Assembly: GCA_023701435.1 (NCBI GenBank)
Contig: JAMPXB010000009.1
Location: 60,568-124,567, forward strand
DNA: 64,000 nt
Source: Bacteriovoracaceae bacterium
GTDB taxonomy: Bacteria > Bdellovibrionota > Bacteriovoracia > Bacteriovoracales > Bacteriovoracaceae
Direction: 5' to 3'
Shown one piece after another: positions 8,764 to 17,898 of the stretch. How positions within the stretch are numbered: position 1 is the stretch's first letter; each line of letters opens with the position of its first letter. The position numbers and the translations under genes were made by a program. Under the pieces are notes generated by a model, which did not search any database, had not been told where the DNA came from, and saw nothing but the letters and a program-made list of their open reading frames with translations.

Positions 8764-9978
8764 ATGTTGTTAAGTTCGAGAGTGAAGGGGATATCTGACA
8801 GTATCACCATGAAGTTGAATGAAAAGGCCATTCAACTCACTGAAGAAGGGAAGGTCATCTATAATCTTTCCGGAGGTCAGCTACCCATTAAGCCGACTCA
8901 TGAATTTATCGAAAAAATTCACCACCAATTGAATTTTTTAAAAAGCTATCAATATTCTCCTTCGGCCGGATTCCCGGCCTTGCGGAAAAAACTGATCAAT
9001 CATTTCGTTGATTCCCGGAAACTTCCGAGTGATGCCTTTGAAAATGATTGGGACGTTATTTTAAGTAATGGCTCAAAACATACTCTCTATAATGCTCTTG
9101 GTGCTTTGATTGATCCAGGAGATGAGGTTATTTTGCTGGCCCCTTACTGGGTATCTTATCCTGAAATGATTAAGTTTTGGGGAGGCATTCCTACAGTTGT
9201 AAAGTCCAATGTCTTTGATGCCTTTGTACCGGCCATTGATGATATTAAAAAAGCGATGACTCCAAGAACCAAGGCGATCATTGTTAATAGTCCCAACAAT
9301 CCTTCTGGTGTCCATTATTCCGATGCCTGGATGAGAGAATTTGCACAATTATTAAAAGAATTTCCTGACCTCGTTGTCATTTCTGATGAAGTGTATTCCG
9401 ACATCAGTTACTTCGACCCCAAGCCTAGCTACTTTTATCAAATTGATCATTCGCTCTTGTCGCGAACGATTATTGTTCATGCCATTTCCAAAACTCTCGC
9501 CGCAACCGGTCTGCGTTTAGGTTGGGCGATTGCTCCTGGTTCTGTGGTTTCGGCGATGGCCAAGATTCAAAGTCAGACGACCTCTGGTCCTAATTCCCTT
9601 ATCCAAAGGGCCTTACTTGATTTTGATTTTCACTTCCTGGAAAGTTTTTTAACTCCGGTCAAAAATCATATTCGTCAAAATGCGGCTACACTTCGGGAGA
9701 AATTCCGGGAAGCGGGACTGGGACATTGTTGGTACCAATCCACTTCCGCTTTTTACTTCATGATAGATTTCTCCAGAACTCCCATGTTTAAGCGCTTCAA
9801 GCCCGATCAGGATCATTCTGATGCGATTGCTGATGAGCTTTTAAATAATGAGGGAATCACCGTCGTTCCCGGCAGTGATTTCGGGATCCCCAATACCGCA
9901 AGAATCTCTTTGGTGATTGAAGAGGTCCCTTTTCAGGAAGCCATCATAAAAATAGTTAAGTATCTTAATAAGGTATAG
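8764..9978 (+). CDS. PLP-dependent class I aminotransferase
   Basis: 404 residues, the size of aspartate/aromatic aminotransferases of subgroup I-gamma. Seen: NGSKHTLYNALGALIDPGDE, the cofactor-binding NSPNNPSG, SDEVYSD with the Asp that pairs with the pyridine nitrogen, the Schiff-base Lys in HAISKTLAATGLRLGW, and the substrate Arg region near the C-terminus (TARISL). It transfers an amino group from an amino acid to a 2-oxo acid; aspartate is the likeliest donor but the substrate cannot be fixed from sequence. It sits nine bases after coaD in the same orientation. Confidence 0.9.
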   Translation: MLLSSRVKGISDSITMKLNEKAIQLTEEGKVIYNLSGGQLPIKPTHEFIEKIHHQLNFLKSYQYSPSAGFPALRKKLINHFVDSRKLPSDAFENDWDVILSNGSKHTLYNALGALIDPGDEVILLAPYWVSYPEMIKFWGGIPTVVKSNVFDAFVPAIDDIKKAMTPRTKAIIVNSPNNPSGVHYSDAWMREFAQLLKEFPDLVVISDEVYSDISYFDPKPSYFYQIDHSLLSRTIIVHAISKTLAATGLRLGWAIAPGSVVSAMAKIQSQTTSGPNSLIQRALLDFDFHFLESFLTPVKNHIRQNAATLREKFREAGLGHCWYQSTSAFYFMIDFSRTPMFKRFKPDQDHSDAIADELLNNEGITVVPGSDFGIPNTARISLVIEEVPFQEAIIKIVKYLNKV

Positions 9979-10045
9979 GCGTCTTTTTTTGCCCCTTGTT
10001 CTAGCTTCTTTCCCTCTGGATTATAATTATTGAGGGGGAAAGCAC

Positions 10046-10999
10046 GTGCGAATAATTTTTAGTCTACTATTTCTTGTTTTGGTTACCGGTTGCGGAAAAA
10101 ATCCTGCAGAGGAAATGCAATCGGCCATTGATGTCGCTCTCACTCATCTCTCCAACAACGATTGCGATGATGCTTTGGACGTCTTAAATGAAGTCGATAA
10201 CGAATCGGATAATGCCATATATCTCCAGGTGCTGGCCTCGGCCCATGCCTGCAAAGCGGGCTTTGATGAAATCAGTTTCATTTCTACCGATCTCACAAAT
10301 TTAAATACCACTAGTTTTGCAACCATTATGACTTCGCTATCGAAGTTGTCCTTGTCCGATGAAACCGAGGTGGACTCCCTTGGCTATACCTCTATCAGGA
10401 CTGCCATTAATGTTCTTCTTGACTCGACTGCGGATAGTCCAAGTCAGGCGGACCGCACTTCTAAATTCGGAACCAGAAAGGCCGGGGATATGGGAGTGCA
10501 GGCGCTGATCCTGAACATTGTGAATCTGGGAAAATTTCTTAACTACTATGGTAATGTGGATGCTCTCGGGGCCAAAGGTGCGGGAAGTGGAAGCAATACG
10601 TGTTTCATTGATTATCTCGATAACCGCGCGCAGGCGGTTATTAATCCGGGTAATTTAGGCGGAGCCTGTACCACTTTTATCGATGGTCATCCTGATCTTT
10701 CGTTTGCTGCTGCTAATCTTTCTGCTGCTAAACGCCGGCTCTGTGAAGGTCTGATGCTCGTGACTAATACTTTGGATATTCTGGATAACATCGATCTTTC
10801 CAGCAGCGGGTCCCTTTCTAAGTTAGAAGATATTGCTACCCAAGTGGGTGCGATTAAGGCCACAGCGACCGCGGCAGGGCTGGGTGATCTTATCAATATG
10901 ACTTCCCAATCAGAATGCGAAACTCATCTTGAGACTCAAGCAAACTTTGATGACATGGAATACCTCTATTCACTGATTTTTGAATCGGGTCTTCAATGA
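10046..10999 (+). CDS. Lipoprotein of unknown function
   Basis: 317 residues from a GTG start after a GAGGGGGAAAG ribosome site. Signal peptide MRIIFSLLFLVLVTGC with lipobox LVTGC. The first 60 mature residues (LSNNDCDDALDVLNEVD...ASAHACKAG) look like one or two TPR-type helical hairpins. The rest is Ser/Gly-rich with four more Cys, which suggests periplasmic disulfides. It overlaps the next gene, an outer-membrane barrel, by four bases (ATGA), so the two are translated together and probably act together in the envelope. Confidence 0.8.
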   Translation: MRIIFSLLFLVLVTGCGKNPAEEMQSAIDVALTHLSNNDCDDALDVLNEVDNESDNAIYLQVLASAHACKAGFDEISFISTDLTNLNTTSFATIMTSLSKLSLSDETEVDSLGYTSIRTAINVLLDSTADSPSQADRTSKFGTRKAGDMGVQALILNIVNLGKFLNYYGNVDALGAKGAGSGSNTCFIDYLDNRAQAVINPGNLGGACTTFIDGHPDLSFAAANLSAAKRRLCEGLMLVTNTLDILDNIDLSSSGSLSKLEDIATQVGAIKATATAAGLGDLINMTSQSECETHLETQANFDDMEYLYSLIFESGLQ

Positions 11000-12114
11000 G
11001 ATTATTGTTTATTGCTACTCTCTTGATGATGACTTCAAAGGTAGTGGCCTTTGATAATCCTTATTATATGAGGTCCCCCACTGGTCTTCTTATGGGGGAT
11101 GCTTTTACTGCTGTCAACGATGATGAATTCACCTTGTTCTATAATCCGGCATCTCTGGGTAGGCATAAAAGAGATTTTACAATTAATCCTTTGAACCCTC
11201 AGCTCAATGCCACCAATGTCCTTGATGATATGGACCGCTTTAGTGATTTTCCCAATGATCCGGTGGGAGCTTCGGAAGTATTGATGGATTATCCTGCTCA
11301 TGCGTCAGTCGGTATTGCTCCCGGTTTTAAACTTTTTAATGTGGGTGTCACTTTCCTCGCCAATGACAGTTATGACGTTCTTCTTAGAAATAGGGCCCAC
11401 CCCATGATGGATCTCGATTTGAGATCTGATCGCGGGATTTTGATTGGAGTAGGGATTCCCCTTGGACCTTCAAGATTAAACAGCAAGAGCATGAGTGGAT
11501 CCCAGACAAGTTTAGGCTTGGGGATGAAGTATATTGAACGTACGGGTGTCAGGGATACTCTCGCTCTGGCCGGTCCGACAGTTCTTGAGTCTCTTGATCA
11601 GGATGAGCTGGAGCAGATCCTTAAGACTCTGGGAAGAGTGAAGGGTATTGGTTATGGCTTCGATGCGGGGCTTGAGCATGTCAGCCGTAGCGGAAGCAGT
11701 CAGTTTGTTTTCAGTCTTGCCGCTTTAGACATTACGGGAACAGATTTTACGGAAGCTTCCAATGAAAATAATCTTGAAGTGGCCGATACCCGGGACCAGA
11801 TTAACCTGGGAATGGCCGCCGGCCAGAGCTTTAGTCTCTTTCATTATGTCTTTTCCGCCGATGTGAGAGCACTGAATGAAGAAATGGATTTTGGAAAACG
11901 GCTGAGATTCGGCGCCCAGGTCGGGATTCCCGGAATAAAGCTTATGGGTGGGATAAATAGTGGATACTATAGCTATGGAGCGACACTAGACCTTGCCATG
12001 GTGAAACTCACTGCCGGTTTTTACGATGTAGAACTTGGTTCGAAATATAAACAGACTAAAAGTAAGCGTTTTGTGATTTACCTTAGTTTATTTGACTTTT
12101 CATTCGATGCCTAA
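10996..12114 (+). CDS. Outer-membrane beta-barrel protein, PorV/TraF-like
   Basis: 372 residues with a cleavable signal peptide (cleavage likely after VVA, about residue 18). Residues 30-56, MGDAFTAVNDDEFTLFYNPA, match the N-terminal signature of UPF0164/PorV/TraF-type barrels (GDAxTAxxxDxxxxxxNPA). The remainder alternates short amphipathic strands with Gly-rich turns and is consistent with a 14- to 16-strand barrel. Coupled by a 4-base overlap to the lipoprotein upstream. In related families such barrels bind lipoproteins or act as channels; which applies here is unknown. Confidence 0.7.
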   Translation: MRLLFIATLLMMTSKVVAFDNPYYMRSPTGLLMGDAFTAVNDDEFTLFYNPASLGRHKRDFTINPLNPQLNATNVLDDMDRFSDFPNDPVGASEVLMDYPAHASVGIAPGFKLFNVGVTFLANDSYDVLLRNRAHPMMDLDLRSDRGILIGVGIPLGPSRLNSKSMSGSQTSLGLGMKYIERTGVRDTLALAGPTVLESLDQDELEQILKTLGRVKGIGYGFDAGLEHVSRSGSSQFVFSLAALDITGTDFTEASNENNLEVADTRDQINLGMAAGQSFSLFHYVFSADVRALNEEMDFGKRLRFGAQVGIPGIKLMGGINSGYYSYGATLDLAMVKLTAGFYDVELGSKYKQTKSKRFVIYLSLFDFSFDA

Positions 12115-12163
12115 TTTTCTATCCTAAATTTAAGCACACACCCCCACGGATTGGAGGATTACT

Positions 12164-13483
12164 TTGAATAAAACGTTCATTCTGGACACTAACGTCCTGT
12201 TACTTGATCCCCTCGCGATTAACAAATTTGGCCCGAAAAACAAAGTTTTTATCCCTCTTACCGTCATCGAAGAACTCGACCGATTTAAAAAAGATCAAAA
12301 TGAAAACGGCCGTAATGCCCGTTACTTTTCACGTTTGATTGATGGTTTCAGGAGTGAAGGATCTCTTTTTAAAGGGATCACTTTGGAAAATGGTGGAACT
12401 CTGCAAGTCAGTGTCACCAAGGAATACAAAGGGACTGCCGGTTCCGGTCTTAAGCTTGATCTGAATGATAATATCATCCTGGCATCGGCATTAAATCTTA
12501 AAGAAGCCGGTGAAAATGTTATCTTAATCACCAAAGACATTAACTTAAGGATCAAGTCTGATGCCGTGAATATTCACGCTGAAGATTATGAGACGATTGA
12601 TGTCACGGTAGACGAGCTTTATTCAGGTCAAAGACAGGTCGCTTTTGAACTGGAAAAAATCGAAGAATTTGAAAGAGAGAGATTTTTAAAGCTCGAGCCG
12701 GGCGATATCCCCAGTATTTATCCTAATGAATATCTCATTTTGGTAGATAAGAATAATCCATTCAAAAAAGCTCTGGGTCGCTTCCATGCTAAAAAAGGTG
12801 GGATTGTTCCTCTTATTAAGCCTAAAGAAGGTGTTTGGGGGATTCATCCGAAAAACATTGAACAGCAGTTTGCTATGGATGCTCTATTAAACAATGAGAT
12901 CAACCTGGTTTCATTGGTGGGTAAGGCCGGTACAGGTAAAACCTTGATGGCCATTGCTGCAGGTCTGGAGTGTGCCATCACTAAGCAGAACTATTCTCGA
13001 GTCCTTGTTTCACGTCCGATTGTTCCGATGGGAAGAGATCTGGGCTTTTTACCTGGTGATATCAATGAAAAGCTGGGTCCTTGGATGCAGCCAATTTTTG
13101 ATAACATTGATTTCTTGTTTGGAAATCAGCGCGCTCGCAACGAGATGACAACATGGGATGAGCTGATCAATCAAGGTCTCCTTCATGTTGAACCACTTAC
13201 TTATATTCGTGGTCGTTCACTTCCTCAGCAGTACATGATCGTGGATGAATCTCAGAATTTAACTCCGCATGAGATTAAAACGATTATTACCCGTGCGGGC
13301 GAAGGCACAAAGATTATTTTAACCGGTGACTCTGAGCAGATCGATAACCCTTATCTCGATGCTCTTAACAACGGTCTGGTTTACACCATTGATAAGTTAA
13401 AAAATGAAGAAATTGTTGCTCACGTGAAGCTACAAGTGGGCGAACGTTCACCATTATCAGAGATTGCCTCTAAGTTGTTATAA
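12164..13483 (+). CDS. phoH: PIN domain plus PhoH-family ATPase
   Basis: 439 residues, TTG start with GGAGG. The N-terminal 130 or so residues form a PIN ribonuclease domain (ILDTNVLLLDP, TVIEELDRFKK, LNDNIILASA and ITKD give the acidic residues). The C-terminal 200 form a PhoH RecA-like ATPase with Walker A GKAGTGKT, Walker B IVDESQN and sensor LTGDSEQID. PhoH2 proteins of this layout are RNA helicase/nucleases that unwind and cleave RNA. The stop overlaps the ATG of the PilZ gene by one base. Confidence 0.93.
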   Translation: MNKTFILDTNVLLLDPLAINKFGPKNKVFIPLTVIEELDRFKKDQNENGRNARYFSRLIDGFRSEGSLFKGITLENGGTLQVSVTKEYKGTAGSGLKLDLNDNIILASALNLKEAGENVILITKDINLRIKSDAVNIHAEDYETIDVTVDELYSGQRQVAFELEKIEEFERERFLKLEPGDIPSIYPNEYLILVDKNNPFKKALGRFHAKKGGIVPLIKPKEGVWGIHPKNIEQQFAMDALLNNEINLVSLVGKAGTGKTLMAIAAGLECAITKQNYSRVLVSRPIVPMGRDLGFLPGDINEKLGPWMQPIFDNIDFLFGNQRARNEMTTWDELINQGLLHVEPLTYIRGRSLPQQYMIVDESQNLTPHEIKTIITRAGEGTKIILTGDSEQIDNPYLDALNNGLVYTIDKLKNEEIVAHVKLQVGERSPLSEIASKLL

Positions 13484-14046
13484 TGAAGAACTATCAGCGT
13501 AGACATTTGCGGGCCCCTTTTAAGGAAAGCATACTCTACGCTGATAATTCCTATGTATTAAAAGCTTCTACCTTGAATATTTCGGAGGGGGGAATTCTGC
13601 TGGACCAGCTTCCAAGTTTTCCTGACAACGATGACGTCCCTCTGCTTATTTCAATCCCTCAGTTGCCATCTTTTAAGAATTTCACTCTGCTAAAAATGAA
13701 GACTTTTTCCAGGGAGCTTTTTGGCAGGCAAGTGATCAGGGCCAAGGCCAAGCTGGTACGCCGGGAAGAGCTCTCGCAGGATCTTGATAATATATTTCGC
13801 TCCAGGTTCGGACTGGAATTTATCCGCCTTTCTCCTGCAGATCAGAAAATAATAGAAACATTCGTTACGACATTTTCTTCAAATCTCATTTATCTTCAGA
13901 CGCTGATTGATTCATTTAATACAGATGATGAGATTAAGGCGAAAGTAAGAGCTTTGGCCCAAATTCTCGGTTATGAAAACACTGAGAAAATCGCACAATT
14001 ACGGGCCCAGGTAAATCATGATTACCGAAGCCTGCAGTGGTTATAA
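13483..14046 (+). CDS. PilZ-domain protein
   Basis: 187 residues. It begins with the c-di-GMP-binding signature: RRHLRAPF (RxxxR) and, about 30 residues later, NISEGGILLD in place of the canonical D/NxSxxG. The rest of the PilZ barrel runs to about residue 125 and is followed by a helical C-terminal part. It probably binds c-di-GMP and passes the signal to a motility, secretion or transcription partner in the cytosol. The gene is translationally coupled to the PhoH gene (TAATG), an arrangement that ties c-di-GMP sensing to RNA handling. It converges on the next lipoprotein gene with a 6-base overlap. Confidence 0.85.
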   Translation: MKNYQRRHLRAPFKESILYADNSYVLKASTLNISEGGILLDQLPSFPDNDDVPLLISIPQLPSFKNFTLLKMKTFSRELFGRQVIRAKAKLVRREELSQDLDNIFRSRFGLEFIRLSPADQKIIETFVTTFSSNLIYLQTLIDSFNTDDEIKAKVRALAQILGYENTEKIAQLRAQVNHDYRSLQWL

Positions 14047-14580
14047 GCTAACTTTCAGGACATCACATTTTTCAGGTACAGGCAGAGAAGGGAAGATTGT
14101 AGGGAGAACCTTAATCAGGCGACACTCTTTGGTTTTGTATTTTTTTGGTTCTAAGTTGATGAACCGCTCATCTTTTTCAGTATCGGTTCCATATTCGCAG
14201 TCCACAAAGGCCTTGAGTAATAATTTATCTGTCGATTTTTGGAGAACATCAACCTGATATCTTTCATGGAAATAAGACCAGTAGCCGACGTATTTTGGAG
14301 ACGTAGAATGTTTTGCATTAAGAAGGACGGGATTTATTTTTAGATCTTCCTGATTAATAAGGAGCTTGTCTTTGAGATAAGTGAGTCCTTGCGGATTACC
14401 ATAAACGCATAAAACTTCTTTCCCGGTGACTTCTAAAAAGCTTTGCTGATCAAGATTGGTAATGGCCAGCATGGTCTCGTTTAAAACGTAAGCAGGATTT
14501 TTTTTGAAGTCAAAACCATATGGATCACAGGCCACGAGCAGTAGCGAAGTGAACAATAAGAAAATATGGCCTTTATTCAT
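14041..14580 (-). CDS. Lipoprotein of unknown function
   Basis: 179 residues from the ATG at 14578-14580, which has GGAG eight bases upstream; an in-frame GTG/ATG a little further upstream lacks one. Signal peptide MNKGHIFLLFTSLLLVAC with lipobox LVAC. The mature part is a mixed alpha/beta domain with a short helical start (NETMLAITNLDQQSFLEVTG), strands, and four Cys near residues 48, 120 and the C-terminus that could form disulfides. No recognised family. Monocistronic between convergent neighbours. Confidence 0.75.
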   Translation of the reverse strand: MNKGHIFLLFTSLLLVACDPYGFDFKKNPAYVLNETMLAITNLDQQSFLEVTGKEVLCVYGNPQGLTYLKDKLLINQEDLKINPVLLNAKHSTSPKYVGYWSYFHERYQVDVLQKSTDKLLLKAFVDCEYGTDTEKDERFINLEPKKYKTKECRLIKVLPTIFPSLPVPEKCDVLKVSL

Positions 14581-14768
14581 GACTGTGTCTCCGGGGGACA
14601 AGTTGTCGCAGATTATGATGCTTATTAAGAATAGAAGGGAGAGGGAATGTATTTTTTTCTCATGGAAAGAGCAGACTTTGGATAAAATTTAGACTCGAAT
14701 ATTTGCCATTAACCTTCGTATCCTCATATGATCCGGCCAATTTTTATTGATTTGAACAAAGTAAAATT

Positions 14769-15041
14769 ATGCAAGTTCCAGTTGAATTAAAGATTAAGTA
14801 CTTAAGTCGTCGTATTCAAGACATAAAGCGCTTAAGAGACAGTCTCGAGCAGGATGATTATTCCTTAGCACAGAAACTTGGACACCAGGTAAAAGGGAAT
14901 GCAGTGACTTTTGAGGTCCCTCAGATCGCCCATCTTGGATCCGAAATAGAGCTGGCGGCTTCGAGACGGGATAAGGAACAAGTCAAAATGCTGGTGGAAA
15001 AAATGGAGTCAGCAATCGAGTTGGTTCAAACCCATTTCTAA
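14769..15041 (+). CDS. HPt phosphotransfer-domain protein
   Basis: 90 residues, a single helical HPt domain. The phosphoacceptor motif is LGHQVKGNAVTF (H-x-x-K-G), about residue 38, followed by the typical helix with LGSEIELAA. A stand-alone HPt relays phosphate between a receiver of a hybrid kinase and a final response regulator. A kinase with an attached receiver lies 300 bases downstream in the same orientation, a natural partner. The ribosome site is weak (AAAG). Confidence 0.8.
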   Translation: MQVPVELKIKYLSRRIQDIKRLRDSLEQDDYSLAQKLGHQVKGNAVTFEVPQIAHLGSEIELAASRRDKEQVKMLVEKMESAIELVQTHF

Positions 15042-15178
15042 ATTGCCCCGCCTTTGACGTCCGATCTTGCCCCATTAGTTTTTTTTTGCACTCCACCTCA
15101 AGCCTTTTTTCAATATCTTTCAGATCTTTTTAAATGGCACTCCTCTTGCTTATGCTGTGAACCCTTAACGGAGAGATC

Positions 15179-15355
15179 ATGCAAACGAGAAGAAAAGTGA
15201 TTAAAAAGTCACCTATGACTGAGTCTCAGGACCGTAAGAAGAAGGATTCTTTAAAAAGATTTCTTGGGTATGGACTGCTGGAAGACTCTCATAAACACGC
15301 AGGACTTAAAGCGTTAATCCTTAAAGATGCTCTAAATTCCCTCATCTTGAAGTGA
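15179..15355 (+). CDS. Small basic protein upstream of hybrid kinase
   Basis: 58 residues (MQTRRKVIKKSP...), with a good ribosome site (ACGGAGAGATC) directly before the ATG. The first 30 residues are strongly basic and contain a run of KKK, and the C-terminal half is a predicted amphipathic helix (GLKALILKDALNSLILK). Its stop is one base from the ATG of the kinase gene, so translation of the kinase may depend on it. It is either a real small partner or a leader ORF that sets kinase expression. No family recognised. Confidence 0.6.
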   Translation: MQTRRKVIKKSPMTESQDRKKKDSLKRFLGYGLLEDSHKHAGLKALILKDALNSLILK

Positions 15356-15356
15356 T

Positions 15357-16457
15357 ATGAATTACCAGAAGGTTTCAGAAGCTCAGAAAGCTCTAGCAGC
15401 AAAAGAGCAGATGCTGGCCATTGTATCTCATGATATCAAAAATCCCTTGAGTGCCATTCAACTTGAGGCGCAAATGCTTCTTCGAGCAGTGGAAAGATCT
15501 CCCAAGTCTCTCCTTTCGGAAGAGGTGAAAATCCAATCCAACAGGATTCTCAAGACGACTGAACGATTAAAGATACTCATCTCTGATCTATTGGATAAAA
15601 ACAAATCTGAAAACAGTTTAAAAAAACTCAAAAAGGAAGATGTTGATGCGGTCAAGCTCCTTCAAGAAGTAGTGGATTCTGTAAGACCTCATCTTCAAGA
15701 CAAAGAGATTCTACTCAAGCTTTCTCTACCGACCAAAGGCTCCTGGGCCTTTATTGATAGAAATAAAATGTTTCAAGTTTTCTCAAATCTTTTAAATAAT
15801 GCGATTAAATTCACGCCCCCTAAGGGAATGATTCATTTATTGATGGAAGAAGTTGAGCATGAATTAATTTTCCGTGTTGTCGATTCCGGGCCGGGAGTGG
15901 GTGAGATGGAGCTTCCTTGCATTTTTGAGAAATATTGGAGTGGCAGTAATGCTTATTGTCCCGGTACAGGTCTGGGACTCTTTATTTGTAAAACTGTGAT
16001 TGAGGCCCATGGAGGTTATATTACAGTTGAGAACGTTCCTGAGGGGGGGGCCCAATTCTATTTTAGTATTCCAAAGAATCAACAAAGTGTTATCGATAAG
16101 TCTCTGGATAAGAGGAAGAAGATTTATATCCTGGATGATGATGAGGATTTAAGAGAGGTCATGAGTTGGGCCCTGGGAAAAGAAGGATATTCCATTCATT
16201 CTTTCCATAGCCCTACCGAGGCGCTGGATTGTTTGATGAAGGGGAGAAATCTGCCCCACCTTATGGTCGTTGATTACCACATGGAAGAGATGAAAGGTTG
16301 TGAATTCCTCTTAAAAAAAGATGAGATACAAGAAGCCAAAAACTGTCCGGTGCTCATGCTTTCTGCTTCTCCCCGCGAATTTAATGGCAGAGTGGTAGCG
16401 AAACCAATAGATCTTGAGGCCCTGGTCTCAAATGTTAAGGAGCTCTTGCTTCAGTGA
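15357..16457 (+). CDS. Soluble hybrid histidine kinase with receiver domain
   Basis: 366 residues in the order HisKA, HATPase_c, receiver. The phosphoacceptor is in VSHDIKNPLSAIQ (about residue 29), the N-box is FSNLLNNAIKFTPP, the G1 box VVDSGPGVG and the G2 box GTGLGLFICK. The receiver starts near residue 245 with YILDDDEDL and has its Asp in VVDYHM. There is no sensor domain and no membrane helix, so the input must come from a partner protein or a short N-terminal coiled coil. With the HPt protein upstream it can form a His-Asp-His phosphorelay. Its 3' end overlaps the convergent dps gene by seven bases. Confidence 0.9.
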   Translation: MNYQKVSEAQKALAAKEQMLAIVSHDIKNPLSAIQLEAQMLLRAVERSPKSLLSEEVKIQSNRILKTTERLKILISDLLDKNKSENSLKKLKKEDVDAVKLLQEVVDSVRPHLQDKEILLKLSLPTKGSWAFIDRNKMFQVFSNLLNNAIKFTPPKGMIHLLMEEVEHELIFRVVDSGPGVGEMELPCIFEKYWSGSNAYCPGTGLGLFICKTVIEAHGGYITVENVPEGGAQFYFSIPKNQQSVIDKSLDKRKKIYILDDDEDLREVMSWALGKEGYSIHSFHSPTEALDCLMKGRNLPHLMVVDYHMEEMKGCEFLLKKDEIQEAKNCPVLMLSASPREFNGRVVAKPIDLEALVSNVKELLLQ

Positions 16458-16966
16458 CCTCGGTCACTTGTTAACATGCTTCTGAGCATCCAGGCGTTCT
16501 TTTCATGAATTTGCATTCTTTCCACCATCAAATCGGCGGTTACATCATCTTCACAATCATCGGTTAGTGATATGATTTCCCGAGCAGCCATCACAACGGC
16601 TTCATTGCCCTGGACCAGGTTGTGAATCATCTCTTCCGCAGAGGGAATGCTGGTTTCTTCTTTAATAGAGGATACTTTTAAGAAGCCCGATAGGGTGGCC
16701 GGTGTGAATTCACCTAAAGTCCTGATTCTTTCAGCAATCTCATCAACTGATTTTGCCATTTCTTTATATTGCTCTTCAAAGAGAGTGTGAAGGGGACGGA
16801 ACATCTTCCCGGTTACGTTCCAGTGATAGTTCTGGGTTTTAAGATAAAGCAGATAAGTATCTGCCAGCAGTTTCGAAAGTCCTTTGCACACGACTCTTCG
16901 ATCCTTGTCACTAATTCCAATATGAATGCTCGGCTCAGAAAAATCCGCTTGAATCTTATTTGGCAT
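16451..16966 (-). CDS. dps: Dps-family DNA-protecting ferritin
   Basis: 171 residues, family length. The ferroxidase signature is intact: NYHWNVTG (His) and, 12 residues on, HTLFEEQYKEMAKSVDEIAERIR with the His, Asp and Glu ligands. The dodecamer oxidises Fe(II) with peroxide, stores iron and coats DNA during stress. It has a clear AGGAGT ribosome site and lies 15 bases after the OmpA-like lipoprotein gene, probably on the same transcript. Confidence 0.93.
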   Translation of the reverse strand: MPNKIQADFSEPSIHIGISDKDRRVVCKGLSKLLADTYLLYLKTQNYHWNVTGKMFRPLHTLFEEQYKEMAKSVDEIAERIRTLGEFTPATLSGFLKVSSIKEETSIPSAEEMIHNLVQGNEAVVMAAREIISLTDDCEDDVTADLMVERMQIHEKNAWMLRSMLTSDRGH

Positions 16967-16981
16967 AAAAATACTCCTGTT

Positions 16982-17563
16982 TTATTTGTCCTCATCACCT
17001 TCATAATCAATGACAATTAAGGCTTTGGAAGCCTTGGTATAAGAGACCGATCCATCGGGAAGTCTTGATCCGGTGGTACCGCTTTTTTCAATGGCGTTTT
17101 TCACGTCATACTCTTCATTTTTAAAAAGCTTGCTAAAAAGCCCTGGTCGCTTGGCCATATTGTAGGAGTCGATGTCCTCGAGTTCTTTAAGTTCCTCTTC
17201 CAGGTATTCTTTAATGATCCTCGCCCTATCGGAAGCGAGAATAATTTCACTGGTATTGGCCCGTCCTTCAACTTTGTTGGGGTACTCTTTGTCCGCCCAG
17301 GCGAGAATTCGGATTTCTTCTATCGGTTTAGGATTCTTATGGGCCAATGCCGCCAGTTTTTTTATGTCCTCTTTATTGAGTGCATTCAAACCAGACTTAC
17401 CTTTTTCGAAGACGACTGTGGTGTAGTGGGTTCCGACTGACGCAGCCGCTTCGGCCTGGATTTCTTCAGGTGATTTTTTTTTTGATTTAGGAGAAGAACA
17501 GCCTGCGGCGATTATTAAACTCATGGTGGCCATGGCCAATGAAACAATCATCCTGGAATTCAT
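16982..17563 (-). CDS. OmpA-like lipoprotein
   Basis: 193 residues, AGGAGG ribosome site. Lipoprotein signal peptide with lipobox IAAGC (Cys about residue 22). The mature part resembles a divergent OmpA C-terminal (peptidoglycan-binding) domain: TTVVFEKGKSGLNALNKEDI, the strand IEEIRILAWADKEYP, then SDRARIIKEYLEE, where OmpA has the NxxLSxxRAxxVxxYL motif. An inserted Lys/Asp-rich loop separates this from a last strand ALIVIDYE. Expected to sit in the periplasm, tethered to a membrane and touching the cell wall. It precedes dps. Confidence 0.65.
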   Translation of the reverse strand: MNSRMIVSLAMATMSLIIAAGCSSPKSKKKSPEEIQAEAAASVGTHYTTVVFEKGKSGLNALNKEDIKKLAALAHKNPKPIEEIRILAWADKEYPNKVEGRANTSEIILASDRARIIKEYLEEELKELEDIDSYNMAKRPGLFSKLFKNEEYDVKNAIEKSGTTGSRLPDGSVSYTKASKALIVIDYEGDEDK

Positions 17564-17701
17564 AAACCTCCTACGACTAGGGCAGGGTATGAATGAGCAA
17601 ATATCAAGCCAGTTTTTTATTATTTGGATTCACCAAGTTGGAACCAAGATTCGTCTATGTCTGGGGAGATATTCCACTAATGCAATGTTTCAGCTACTGG
17701 C

Positions 17702-17875
17702 ATGAGCTGTGCTGATACTGAAAAGAAGATCATCCCATTCAAGGTGAATAAAGATGAAAAACATTCCCTTTTATATCCTGAGAGTAGTACTCGCCAAAAG
17801 AATTGTTATGGTGAAATTAGTTTGGGTTACGCTGAAGTATCTGGTGTCGTCCCGGGTAGTGGCCAGGAAGAATAG
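17702..17875 (+). CDS. Possible small protein, unsupported
   Basis: 57-codon open frame (MSCADTEKKIIPFKVNKDEK...) inside an otherwise empty 335-base gap (17564-17898). The composition is protein-like and has two Cys, but no ribosome site precedes the ATG and no family is recognised. It could be the remnant of a longer gene. Nothing else is seen in this gap. Confidence 0.25.
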   Translation: MSCADTEKKIIPFKVNKDEKHSLLYPESSTRQKNCYGEISLGYAEVSGVVPGSGQEE

Positions 17876-17898
17876 GGCCATACCCAGAACTACAGCAT

